From: Gemmatimonadota bacterium
GTDB taxonomy: Bacteria > Gemmatimonadota > Gemmatimonadetes > Gemmatimonadales > Gemmatimonadaceae
Assembly (NCBI GenBank): GCA_023249305.1
Contig: JAHFCU010000002.1
Span: 38,584-102,583 of the forward strand
DNA length: 64,000 nt
Direction of reading: 5' to 3'
In this document: positions 44,725 to 52,735 of the stretch, piece by piece
How positions within the stretch are numbered: position 1 is the first letter of the stretch
Layout of the letters: every line of letters begins with the position of its first letter
Notes under the pieces: generated by a model
What the model was told of the DNA's origin: nothing
Database searches by the model: none
Seen by the model: only the letters and a program-made list of their open reading frames with translations
Position numbers and translations under genes: made by a program

Positions 44725-46079
44725 CCCAATCACTGCTCGACGAAACGCACGATCCGTCCGCCACCTCGTGGGTGGAGAGCGCGAACGCGCCGGACACGGA
44801 ATTCCCGCTCGCGAACCTGCCGTTCGGGATCTTCCGCCACGACTTCGAGGAACGGCCGCGCGTGGGAATCGCCATTGGCGACCGCGTGCTGGACTGTCTC
44901 GCCACGGTGCACGAAGGCCTGTTCTCCGCCGTAGATCCGGCCGTGAAGGCCGCGCTGACGTCATGGTCGCTCAACGCGTTGATGGCCCTCGGACGCGAGG
45001 ACGCGCGCAAGGTACGTCGCGTCGTGCACCGCCTGCTGCGCGCCGACACGGCCGAGGGTAAAGGCGCGCGCGCCGTCGCCGCGGACGTTCTTGCATCCAC
45101 AGACTCCATCGGCATGCGCGTGCCGGCGGAGATCGGCGATTACACGGATTTCTACGCCTCCGTGCACCACGCGACGAACGTCGGGTCCATGTTCCGCCCC
45201 GACGATCCGTTGCTGCCAAACTACAAGTGGATGCCGATCGGCTACCACGGGCGCGCATCGAGCATCGTGGCAAGCGGCGCATCCGTGCGCCGCCCACGCG
45301 GGCAGACCGTGGCACGCCCCGAAGGTCCGTCGGCCGTGACGCCGAGCGCGCGCATGGACTACGAACTCGAAGTCGGCGCCTACGTGGCGTGCGGCAACCG
45401 GCAGGGCGACACCATCGCGCTCGCCCAAGCTGACGACTACCTGTTTGGCCTCTGTCTCGTCAACGACTGGTCGGCGCGCGACGTGCAGCAGTGGGAATAC
45501 CAACCCCTGGGACCTTTCCTCGCCAAGAACTTCGCGACGTCGGTGTCGCCGTGGGTTGTGACCTTGGATGCGCTCGAGCCCTTTCGCGTGCCGGCGACCG
45601 TACGGCCGTCGGAGGATCCGGCGCTGCTTCCGTATCTGGAAGATGCGACGGACCGCACGCGCGGCGGTTTTGGCATCACGCTCGAGGTGTGGCTGCGCAC
45701 GGCCGCGATGCGCATCGCCGGCGCCGGCGCCGAACGGCTGAGCCGCGGCGATTTCAGCAGCATGTACTGGACACTCGGGCAGATGCTGACGCACCACGCA
45801 AGCAGCGGCTGCAACTTACGCCCCGGCGACCTGATAGCGAGCGGCACGGTGTCGGGACCGGAGCGCGGATCGCGAGGCTGCCTCCTGGAACTCGCGTGGC
45901 GCGGGCAGGAACCAATCACGCTGTCCACCGGTGAGACACGTGTCTTCTTGCAGGACGGCGACGAGATTACGATGCGCGGATGGTGCGAGCGCGATGGCTT
46001 CCGGCGCATCGGCTTCGGCGAGTGCGCCGGTGAACTACGGCCAGCGCTTGCCGACGTGCCCGGCGCCTCGTCGAATTGA
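44721..46079 (+). CDS. fahA: Fumarylacetoacetase
   Basis: 452 residues. The N-terminal SH3-like domain (LPFGIFRHDFEERPRVGIAIGD) and the catalytic FAH domain follow the eukaryotic-type enzyme: DFYASVHHATNVGSMFRP, the metal ligands in MDYELEVGAYV and the NDWSARDVQ block, and GTVSGPERGSRGC. It hydrolyses 4-fumarylacetoacetate to fumarate and acetoacetate, the last step of tyrosine breakdown. The GTG overlaps the preceding stop by four bases. Other pathway genes are not in the window. Confidence 0.95.
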   Translation: MTQSLLDETHDPSATSWVESANAPDTEFPLANLPFGIFRHDFEERPRVGIAIGDRVLDCLATVHEGLFSAVDPAVKAALTSWSLNALMALGREDARKVRRVVHRLLRADTAEGKGARAVAADVLASTDSIGMRVPAEIGDYTDFYASVHHATNVGSMFRPDDPLLPNYKWMPIGYHGRASSIVASGASVRRPRGQTVARPEGPSAVTPSARMDYELEVGAYVACGNRQGDTIALAQADDYLFGLCLVNDWSARDVQQWEYQPLGPFLAKNFATSVSPWVVTLDALEPFRVPATVRPSEDPALLPYLEDATDRTRGGFGITLEVWLRTAAMRIAGAGAERLSRGDFSSMYWTLGQMLTHHASSGCNLRPGDLIASGTVSGPERGSRGCLLELAWRGQEPITLSTGETRVFLQDGDEITMRGWCERDGFRRIGFGECAGELRPALADVPGASSN

Positions 46080-46102
46080 GGGAGAACCGGAGCCGCCAAC
46101 CC

Positions 46103-47014
46103 ATGACATCACGTTCCCTCTTCATCGGTCTCTGCGTCATCCTCGCCTCACGGCCCACGGCGCAGGCGCAGGGACGGCCGTCCACCGACATCTGGATGGC
46201 GACGCTCACGGGACCCGGTGTTCCGCGCGTCGGCCGCGCCGAGAACCTCACGCAGCGCATTGGCTACGACAACCAGCCAGCGTTCACGCCGGACGGCCGC
46301 GCCATTCTGTACACGGTGATCGAGGGCGACGGACCGTCGGATATTTGGCGCCTCGACCTCGCCTCGCGCGAGCGCACCAACGTGACGCGCACGCGCGTCG
46401 AGAGCGAATACTCGCCGACGCCGATGCCCGACGGCCGACACTTCTCGACAGTGCGGGTGGAGGCGGACAGTGCCCAGCGGCTCTGGCGGTTCGCGCTTGA
46501 TGGGTCGGAGCAACCCGCGCTGTTGTTCGAGAACATCAAGCCGGTCGGCTATCACGTCTGGGGAAGCGACGTGATGCTCGGGTTGTACGTGCTTGGCGCG
46601 CCGCTCGGCGCGCCCGGCAACGCGCCCGCCACACTGCAACTCGCCGACGTGCGCACGGGAACGGCGGAGATCGTCGCGCGCGACATTGGTCGTGCGCTGC
46701 AGAAGATTCCCGGCCGCGCGGCGATCAGCTTTCTGCAGCAGGGCAAGGGCGGCGCGTGGATCACCGCGCTCGATCTGCGTACCGGAGGCTCGACGCCGAT
46801 CGCTCCGGCACCGGCGCACTCCGATTTCCATGTCTGGACGCCGGACGGCGTGCTCCTCGCCGGCGCCGGCTCGCGACTGCTGGCGTGGGTGAGCGGGCGC
46901 TGGGGTGTGGTCGCCGACCTCGCCGTGGACGGCGTGCGCGGCATCTCGCGGCTGGCGCTGAGCCCGGCCGGCGATCGTCTGGTCTTGGTGGCGGAAGACC
47001 GTGTCGCCCCCTGA
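46103..47014 (+). CDS. Exported beta-propeller (TolB/WD40-like) protein
   Basis: 303 residues with a signal peptide ending near TAQAQ. PDGR repeats (FTPDGRAILYTV, PMPDGRHFSTV, TPDGVLLAG, SPAGDRLVLVA) give a propeller like the N-terminal half of S9 peptidases or TolB, without a hydrolase domain. It probably binds a partner or ligand in the periplasm. ATG at 46103 is preferred over an upstream TTG. It overlaps the methyltransferase gene by 14 bases. Confidence 0.74.
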   Translation: MTSRSLFIGLCVILASRPTAQAQGRPSTDIWMATLTGPGVPRVGRAENLTQRIGYDNQPAFTPDGRAILYTVIEGDGPSDIWRLDLASRERTNVTRTRVESEYSPTPMPDGRHFSTVRVEADSAQRLWRFALDGSEQPALLFENIKPVGYHVWGSDVMLGLYVLGAPLGAPGNAPATLQLADVRTGTAEIVARDIGRALQKIPGRAAISFLQQGKGGAWITALDLRTGGSTPIAPAPAHSDFHVWTPDGVLLAGAGSRLLAWVSGRWGVVADLAVDGVRGISRLALSPAGDRLVLVAEDRVAP

Positions 47015-47771
47015 GAGAATGTCCCCCGGCGACTTTGCCGACCACTTCTCTGGGCACGCGCAGACGTACCTTCAGTTCCGGCCGCGCTATCCCGCGGTTT
47101 TGTTCCACTATCTCGCGCTGCGGGCACCGAGCACCACGCTCGCGTGGGACTGCGGGACGGGAAACGGACAGGCGGCGATCGGGCTCGCCGAGCGTTTCGC
47201 GCGGGTCGTTGCCACAGACCCGAGTACAGAGCAGATCGCACGGGCGAAACCGCATCCTCGCGTCGAGTATCGCGTGGCGACGTGCGACAGCGGCCTCGAC
47301 CACTCGAGCGCGCAGTTGGTCACGGCGGCGCAAGCGTTGCACTGGATGAACGTGAATGCGTTCCTCGGCGAGGCCCGCCGCGTGCTGCAGCCCGGCGGCC
47401 TGCTGGCCGTCTGGTGCTACTCGCTCTGCAAGATCGAACCGGCCATCAATGAACTGGTCGAGTTCTTCTACCGCGTGACGATCGGCGCCTTCTGGCCCCC
47501 TGAACGGCGCCTCGTGGACGAGGGCTATCGTTCCGTGGCCCTGCCGATCGACGAGCTGGACGTACCCCCCTTCGACCTCGTCACGGACATGACCCTTCCG
47601 CAGTTCCTCGGATACGTGGAGACCTGGTCGGCGGTTCAGCGCTGCTTGGCTGCGCGCGGGCGGGACAGTCTCGACGCCTTCGCCCGGTCCGTCAGCGAGC
47701 GGTGGGGGGAGCCACACACCCTGCGGCGGGTCTCGTTCCCCCTGCACGTCCGCGCGGGGGAAATGCGCTAG
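47001..47771 (+). CDS. Class I SAM-dependent methyltransferase
   Basis: 256 residues. Motif I WDCGTGNGQAA, motif II ATDPSTEQI, VTAAQALHWMN (motif IV region, with HW as in a UbiE/trans-aconitate methyltransferase subfamily) and LQPGGLLAVW (motif VI). It transfers a methyl group from SAM to an unknown acceptor in the cytoplasm. GGCGGAAG at 46990-46997 supports the GTG; an ATG at 47019 is the alternative start. Confidence 0.88.
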   Translation: MSPPERMSPGDFADHFSGHAQTYLQFRPRYPAVLFHYLALRAPSTTLAWDCGTGNGQAAIGLAERFARVVATDPSTEQIARAKPHPRVEYRVATCDSGLDHSSAQLVTAAQALHWMNVNAFLGEARRVLQPGGLLAVWCYSLCKIEPAINELVEFFYRVTIGAFWPPERRLVDEGYRSVALPIDELDVPPFDLVTDMTLPQFLGYVETWSAVQRCLAARGRDSLDAFARSVSERWGEPHTLRRVSFPLHVRAGEMR

Positions 47772-47843
47772 GGAGCTTGTTTCACGGTGCGCACCCGGCC
47801 AATTGTTCAAAGCCCCCTCCCCCATCCCGGTCAAGGCGTTGGT

Positions 47844-48326
47844 ATGCCGAACTCGAAAGGACGTCCTGCCAATGGCGGCGCGCTTGCGGTCAAGGAGCAG
47901 CCCACATTGCAGTGCGCAGCCGACAACATGTTTCGTTCGGCGGCAGAATGCTGCCGCCAGCAGGCGCGCGTCGGACGCGTGCTGGACCGGCATTGCTGCG
48001 AGGAGGAACTGGAAGCGGTCATCGAAGTGTCGGTGACGTGTGTCCGCATCCTCGCCGAGTCCTGTGAGCGCTACTCTGCGGTGGGATCCGGAGCACGCGA
48101 CGGCCTCGATGAAGCCACGTGGCATGCGGCCAACACGCTCTGGCACGCCAGTCGCGAGTACGCGCGGCGCCACAACGCGTGCAACGTCAAGTCGGCGCAA
48201 ATGAGCCGCCACTCCGCGGCGCAGCTCGGGGAACTCGCGGTCGAGTACGAACTCAAGGCTTCGGCGGTCCTGGCTCTGCGCTACGCCGTCGAGCAGTACG
48301 AGAAGGTGAGGCCCGCGGCGGTGTAG
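47844..48326 (+). CDS. Hypothetical Cys-rich helical protein
   Basis: 160 residues. From residue 23 on it appears all-helical and carries eight or so Cys in the first two helices, including two CC pairs (AECCRQQ and DRHCCEE) and TC, SC further on; His residues cluster later (WHAASREYARRHNACN region). The spacing does not match the CxxxC ladder of Csp copper proteins that I know. A metal- or redox-linked role is only a guess. The ATG before PNSKGRP follows AAGGCG; the frame upstream is unsupported. Confidence 0.58.
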   Translation: MPNSKGRPANGGALAVKEQPTLQCAADNMFRSAAECCRQQARVGRVLDRHCCEEELEAVIEVSVTCVRILAESCERYSAVGSGARDGLDEATWHAANTLWHASREYARRHNACNVKSAQMSRHSAAQLGELAVEYELKASAVLALRYAVEQYEKVRPAAV

Positions 48327-48349
48327 GTCGCACCTCTCGAAAGACAAAG

Positions 48350-48378
48350 CGCCCCGCTCGATGACGTCGAGCAGGGCG
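48350..48378 (-). terminator. Intrinsic terminator of the ABC-F gene
   Basis: CGCCCCGCTCGA (48350-48361) pairs with TCGAGCAGGGCG (48367-48378) with one C-A mismatch, loop TGACG. Reading the minus strand it is followed by CTTTGTCTTT. It lies 14 bases past the ABC-F stop. Confidence 0.82.
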
Positions 48379-48391
48379 CGTCCGCTTTGCG

Positions 48392-50344
48392 CTAGTCGAG
48401 GTCGAGAGCAGCGGTGGCTTCGACCCAGCGATGCATCGCGCCGTCCAGCGCGGCTTCGGCGTCCTTGAGCGCGCGCGTGAACTCAGCCGCGCGGCGCGCG
48501 GCCGCGGCGCTGCCGTCATAGAGGGCAGGGTCCTGCAATGCCGCGCGCAATTCCTCAACCCGATGCTCGCACGCGCTGACCTCACGCTCAGCCGTGCTGG
48601 CGGCCGCCTCGGCCTGTCGCCGCGCGCGCCGCGCGGCCTGATCCCGATCCTGCGCGTCGGTGCTGCGCTGCGCAAGCTTCTTCTCTGCTTCACGGCGGGC
48701 GGCCGCCATGCGCGCCGCTTCTGCCGCAGCCGCCGCGGCACGCGCCTTTTGGCGCTCCTCCCACTCCACGAACGTGCCGGCAAAGTCTTCCACGCGCGTG
48801 CCGTCGAACGCCCATACCCGCGTCGAGAGCTCACGCAGGAAGGCGCGGTCGTGGCTGACGAGCAACACCGTGCCCGCGTAGCCGTCGAGGGCGTCTTCGA
48901 TGGCTTCGATGGACTCGACGTCGAGATGATTCGTCGGCTCGTCGAGCACCAGCAAGTTGGCGCGCGAGAGCGTGATCATCGCGAGCGCAAGTCGCGAGCG
49001 TTCGCCACCCGAGCAGACGTCGGTGCGCCGCTGCACGGTGTCGCCCGAAAACCCGAACGCGCCGAGCAGTCCTTGAATCTGTCCGCGCGTCCAGAGGGGC
49101 CGCAGGTCGTTGATCACATCGTAGACGGTGGTGCCCATCGGGACCTGCGCGAGGTCCTGGCGGAAGTGCGCCGCCGTGATGGAGCCGCCGAGGCGCGCCT
49201 CACCCGAAGTGGGTTCGCGCTCGCCGAGGATGGTGCGCAGTAGTGTGGACTTGCCCGCGCAGTTGGGGCCGACGATGGCCACGACGTCGCCGCGCATCGC
49301 CGTGGCGTGGAAGTCCTTCACAAGAGTGCGCCGCGCGACGGCAATCTCGAGCCGGTCGCAAGAGACGACGCGATCGCCGCCGCGTTCGACGATCTCGAGC
49401 GAGAAGGACATCGCATCTTCCGCGCCAGGCGGCGGCGTGAGGCGGGGGAGGCGGTCGAGGCGCGTGCGCCGTCCCTGGGCCTGCTTGGTGTTCTGACCTG
49501 CGATGTTGCGGCGGATGAACTCCTCTTCCTTGGCGATGAACTTGCGCTGCTGGCTCACCTGGCGTTCGAGCGCCAGCCGCCGTTCCGCACGCTGCGTGAC
49601 GAACGCGGAATAGCCTCCGCGATAGGCGACGACCGTGCCGTCCTCGATGTGCAGCACGTGATCCACCGTCTCGTCGAGGAAGGCGCGGTCGTGGCTGATG
49701 ATCAGTGCGGTGCCGCGGCGGTCGACGAGGTACTGCTGCAGCCACTCGGTGGTTGAGAGGTCGAGGTGGTTCGTGGGCTCGTCGAGGAGTAGCACGTCGG
49801 CGGGCGCCACCAATTGCGCGGCGAGTCCTAGGCGGCCGCGTTCGCCCCCCGACAGCACGGCGACGCGCTTGACCTTTGCCTCTTCGGCGTCGAAGTCGAG
49901 GCCCTGCAGCACGGCGTCAACCCGCGCGTGGAACTCGTATCCGCCCTCATGCGCGAAGCGTTCCATGTCGTGACCGTAGCGATCGAGCGCGGCCGGATCG
50001 GGATGATCACCCATGTCCGCGAGACGATGCGCCTGCTCGGCGAGGGACGCCTCGAGCGAGACGAGAGAAGCGTATGGCTGCGCGGCCGCCTCCCACACCG
50101 TCACGGCGTCGCCGAAGTCGCGATGCTGGTCAAGCAGCGAGATCTTCAGTCCACCAGCGCGCGAGACGGCACCGGCCGTGGGACGTTGTTCGCCCGTGAG
50201 CAAGCGAAAGAGCGTCGTCTTGCCGGCGCCGTTGCGACCGACGATGCCCCAACGTTCGCCGTCGGCGACTGTAAATGACACGTCGCGCAGCAAGGATGTG
50301 GCGCCGAACTCGACGCACACGCCGGCCATGGTGATCTGGGTCAC
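48392..50344 (-). CDS. ABC-F family ATPase (Uup/Ettα-like)
   Basis: 650 residues, two ABC domains and no membrane part. First Walker A GRNGAGKT, signature LSGGERGRLGL, Walker B LLLDEPTNHLD; linker with charged helix (EEEFIRRNIAGQN, residues 280-310); second Walker A GPNCAGKST, LCSGGERSRLAL and VLDEPTNHLD. A C-terminal coiled coil (about 540-645) is the Uup-type DNA/ribosome-binding tail. Such proteins act on ribosomes or, for Uup, on recombination intermediates. The second Walker A has Cys where Gly is usual, but the GxxxxGKS pattern is kept. GTG start; TAGATT lies 6 bases before it. Confidence 0.93.
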   Translation of the reverse strand: MTQITMAGVCVEFGATSLLRDVSFTVADGERWGIVGRNGAGKTTLFRLLTGEQRPTAGAVSRAGGLKISLLDQHRDFGDAVTVWEAAAQPYASLVSLEASLAEQAHRLADMGDHPDPAALDRYGHDMERFAHEGGYEFHARVDAVLQGLDFDAEEAKVKRVAVLSGGERGRLGLAAQLVAPADVLLLDEPTNHLDLSTTEWLQQYLVDRRGTALIISHDRAFLDETVDHVLHIEDGTVVAYRGGYSAFVTQRAERRLALERQVSQQRKFIAKEEEFIRRNIAGQNTKQAQGRRTRLDRLPRLTPPPGAEDAMSFSLEIVERGGDRVVSCDRLEIAVARRTLVKDFHATAMRGDVVAIVGPNCAGKSTLLRTILGEREPTSGEARLGGSITAAHFRQDLAQVPMGTTVYDVINDLRPLWTRGQIQGLLGAFGFSGDTVQRRTDVCSGGERSRLALAMITLSRANLLVLDEPTNHLDVESIEAIEDALDGYAGTVLLVSHDRAFLRELSTRVWAFDGTRVEDFAGTFVEWEERQKARAAAAAAEAARMAAARREAEKKLAQRSTDAQDRDQAARRARRQAEAAASTAEREVSACEHRVEELRAALQDPALYDGSAAAARRAAEFTRALKDAEAALDGAMHRWVEATAALDLD

Positions 50345-50350
50345 ACGGGC

Positions 50351-50356
50351 AATCTA
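50351..50356 (-). promoter_or_regulatory. -10-like hexamer before the ABC-F gene
   Basis: On the minus strand TAGATT ends six bases before the GTG at 50344; the gap GCCCGT is not a ribosome site. Leaderless transcription is likely. Confidence 0.48.
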
Positions 50357-50503
50357 ACAAGACGACCGATTGCCTTGGCACGACGCCCGCTGAGGGCTGT
50401 TATCTTCTGAAGTGTCTCGTGTATTGCATCGGAACTCGGCGGGCGGTCTGCGGTATCAGCAGGAATCGCGGACGCGCGCACTTTTCTCGCAGTGGAGTCT
50501 TCA

Positions 50504-51112
50504 ATGGTCGCAGGTGGGGCAGTCGCGCTGATCGTGGCGCTTGGTGTCGGCGCCCCGCAGGGCGCGGACAATCCGCCAGTCGTCGGCGCCAGTCCTCGCG
50601 TTGAAGCGTCGCGCATCGGCGTGCGAGCGCCGGAAGCGGAGTCGGACGCGGACACCGTGCGCGTGCGCCGCCGTGCCGTGCGCCTGAGCGAGGCATACCA
50701 CACGCGGCTGAAGATCCACAAGCTGGCATCGTACACGATGCTGCCGATGTTCGCGTTCGAGTACGCGGCGGGCAACCAACTGATGCAGAAGAACGCCTCC
50801 GCCCCCGAATGGGCAAAGGTGGGCCACCGAGTCGCCGCGACCGGTTTGGCCGGATTGTTTGGCATCAACACGTACACCGGCGCTCTCAATTGGTGGGAAT
50901 CGCGAAGGCAGGAGAACGGCCGCACGTGGCGCACGGCGCACAGCGCACTGATGCTGCTGGCCGACGCCGGCTTCACCGTGGCGGGCCAGCTGGCGGATCA
51001 GGCGGAAGGTTCCATCGACAAGCGCCGGCTGCACAGGACGGTGGCATTGACGTCCATCTCGATCGCGACGGTGTCGTACGCGATGATGCTCAAGCCGTTC
51101 CGGAGAGACTGA
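50504..51112 (+). CDS. Four-helix membrane protein with one His per helix, possible b-type cytochrome
   Basis: 202 residues. A signal-like N-terminus and a soluble stretch (to about residue 58), then four membrane helices, each with a His near one end: LKIHKLASYTMLP, VGHRVAATGLAGLFG, RTAHSALMLLADAG and RLHRTVALTSISIA. Four membrane His of this kind are what a di-heme cytochrome b561-like protein needs. It is first in an operon with a second membrane protein and two Rieske proteins. A heme role is inference from these His and the neighbours; no family name is certain. GGAG at 50494-50497 fits the ATG. Confidence 0.65.
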   Translation: MVAGGAVALIVALGVGAPQGADNPPVVGASPRVEASRIGVRAPEAESDADTVRVRRRAVRLSEAYHTRLKIHKLASYTMLPMFAFEYAAGNQLMQKNASAPEWAKVGHRVAATGLAGLFGINTYTGALNWWESRRQENGRTWRTAHSALMLLADAGFTVAGQLADQAEGSIDKRRLHRTVALTSISIATVSYAMMLKPFRRD

Positions 51113-51113
51113 C

Positions 51114-51611
51114 GTGCCCACGCTCGATACGCTGATTGAACTGGCGCGGCCGTGGGCGAAGTTCTACTCCAAGTCGTCGCCGACGCAGGCCGTGCTGATG
51201 TTCATGCACCTGGCGGGGATGCTTGGCGGCGGCGGCCTGGCCATCGCCGCCGACCGGGCGATGTGGAAGGCGCGAACGGCGTCAGACGAAGCGCGGCCGC
51301 GCCTGCTCGCCGAAGTCGAACGAACGCACCGCCCCGTGCTGATTGGCCTCGCGATGGCTGTGGTGTCAGGCCTGCTCATGACGGCCGCCGACCTGAAGAC
51401 CTACGGTCCGTCGCTGATCTGGTGGGGCAAGATGGCGGCGTTCGTCCTGCTCCTCGCCAACGGGGCGTGGCTGCAGTTCATCGAGCGTGGGATGCAGCGT
51501 GCACCGGCCACTATCAACACGACGTGGGCGCGGCTCGTGCTGTCGTCGCGCGTTAGCTACGTGCTGTGGTTCGCCGTCGTGCTGGGCGGCGTCCTTTTGA
51601 AGAACGCCTGA
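51114..51611 (+). CDS. Four-helix membrane protein of the Rieske operon
   Basis: 165 residues. Helices near 25-46 (VLMFMHLAGMLGGGG), 70-92, 102-122 and 140-160. A His in MFMHLAG and one in RTHRPV face the first two helices and resemble the CopD/DUF2269 type of small membrane proteins. It starts with a GTG one base after the preceding gene, so the two are coupled. Probably part of a membrane redox unit with the two Rieske proteins; not proven. Confidence 0.62.
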   Translation: MPTLDTLIELARPWAKFYSKSSPTQAVLMFMHLAGMLGGGGLAIAADRAMWKARTASDEARPRLLAEVERTHRPVLIGLAMAVVSGLLMTAADLKTYGPSLIWWGKMAAFVLLLANGAWLQFIERGMQRAPATINTTWARLVLSSRVSYVLWFAVVLGGVLLKNA

Positions 51612-51633
51612 CCTTCGCAACTTCCGCCACTCC

Positions 51634-52131
51634 ATGAGCACTCACGACTGTTCGGGCGACTGCCCGGTCGCCCGCCGCACCTTCGTCAAAGACGTCTCCG
51701 TCTTCGCCGCGGCGCTGGTAGCCGCGGGGCTCGCGCCGCGTGGCGCTTCAGGCGCGCCGCCGCTCATGCGCGCGGTTTCGCGCGATCACGCCGACGCGCG
51801 CTACGCAATTCCTGCGGCGGACGGCGTACAATTCGACGACAAGAACGAAGTGATCCTCGTGCGGTATCAGGGGCACGTCTACGCGTTCGCACTCTCCTGC
51901 CCGCACCAGAACACGGCGCTGAAGACTGATCCCGCGGGCGGCGGGTTCTTCTGCACCAAGCACGAATCGCGATACAAGTTCGACGGCCAGTTCATCTCGG
52001 GACGGGCCACGCGCAACATGGATCGCCTCGTCATTCGCCGCGACGGCAACTTCGTGGTCGTCAACGTGGACAAGTGGTACGAGTCTGATTCGGAGCCCAC
52101 GCAATGGGCCAGCGCTCAGATCACCCTCTGA
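51634..52131 (+). CDS. Tat-exported Rieske 2Fe-2S protein
   Basis: 165 residues. N-terminal CSGDC, then the twin-arginine signal VARRTFVKDVSVFAAALVAAG. The Rieske fold has CPHQNT and CTKHESRY, i.e. CxH and CxxH, both with the cluster ligands. The domain is short, like ferredoxin-type Rieske proteins rather than the bc1 one. It should sit in the periplasm or on the outer membrane face, carrying electrons to or from the membrane partner. The Cys pair before the RR is a striking oddity shared with the next gene. Confidence 0.88.
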   Translation: MSTHDCSGDCPVARRTFVKDVSVFAAALVAAGLAPRGASGAPPLMRAVSRDHADARYAIPAADGVQFDDKNEVILVRYQGHVYAFALSCPHQNTALKTDPAGGGFFCTKHESRYKFDGQFISGRATRNMDRLVIRRDGNFVVVNVDKWYESDSEPTQWASAQITL

Positions 52132-52144
52132 AAGGGGTTCGCAC

Positions 52145-52633
52145 ATGGCCGACGAACACACCTGCGATCCCAGCTGCGCACTGCGGCGCCGCGAGTTCTT
52201 AGGCGCGGCGGCGCTGACCGCGCTGACGCTGCTCGAGGCCGCGTGCGGCGACGGACAGATTGGCCCCGCGGGGCCCGCGTCCACGACCGGAAGTACGACG
52301 CTCGTAGTGACGCTCTCGCAGTATTCCGCATTGGGTGCTGTCGGTGGCGTGGCGCGCGTGGACGGCGGCAGTGGTGCACCAGTCGCGTTGGTCCGCACGG
52401 GGGCGACCTCGTTCACCGCCCTCTCGCTGATCTGCCCGCATCAGGGGTTCACGGTGACCGTGAACGGCAATGCGTTCTACTGCCCAGCGCACGGCGCGCG
52501 CTTCTCGGGGACGGGCGTGTGGACGGGTGGCCAGCGAACGACGAACATGGTCACGCTGGCATCAACGTACGATGCGACCGCGGGGACTATCACGGTCACC
52601 CGATCAGGCAGCTCGGCTCGGCGCGACGACTGA
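52145..52633 (+). CDS. Second Tat-exported Rieske 2Fe-2S protein
   Basis: 162 residues. N-terminal CDPSC, twin-arginine signal RRREFLGAAALTALTLLEA ending near AAC, which may be lipidated. The Rieske motifs are CPHQGFTV and CPAHGARF, with both CxH and CxxH. It starts 13 bases after the first Rieske gene and is a divergent paralogue. Together they could form a two-step electron path. A terminator hairpin follows the operon. Confidence 0.87.
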   Translation: MADEHTCDPSCALRRREFLGAAALTALTLLEAACGDGQIGPAGPASTTGSTTLVVTLSQYSALGAVGGVARVDGGSGAPVALVRTGATSFTALSLICPHQGFTVTVNGNAFYCPAHGARFSGTGVWTGGQRTTNMVTLASTYDATAGTITVTRSGSSARRDD

Positions 52634-52655
52634 AGACGGCAGAGGACGGCAGAAT
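52634..52655. repeat. Half element with GACGGCAGAG repeat units
   Basis: AGACGGCAGAGGACGGCAGA directly follows the Rieske stop. It is the arm unit of the palindromic elements, without a matching right arm. Confidence 0.4.
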
Positions 52656-52680
52656 CCCGCGGAGGGAGCAGGTATGTCAA

Positions 52681-52720
52681 AGGCGCGGGCGCCCATCGGG
52701 CCCCGCGCCTCTGTTGTCTT
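52681..52720. terminator. Bidirectional terminator, Rieske operon / acyl-CoA dehydrogenase
   Basis: AGGCGCGGG (52681-52689) pairs with CCCGCGCCT (52702-52710), followed by CTGTTGTCTT on the plus strand. It is placed between the Rieske stop (52633) and the convergent ACAD stop (52736). On the minus strand the hairpin is followed by TTTGAC. Confidence 0.8.
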
Positions 52721-52735
52721 CGGCTACGTGGTCCT

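Noticed and set aside
42094..44964. 956-codon minus-strand frame across the S9 peptidase and fahA partner
   Set aside because: Arg/His-rich shadow opposite clear coding genes; passes straight through the heptamer array.
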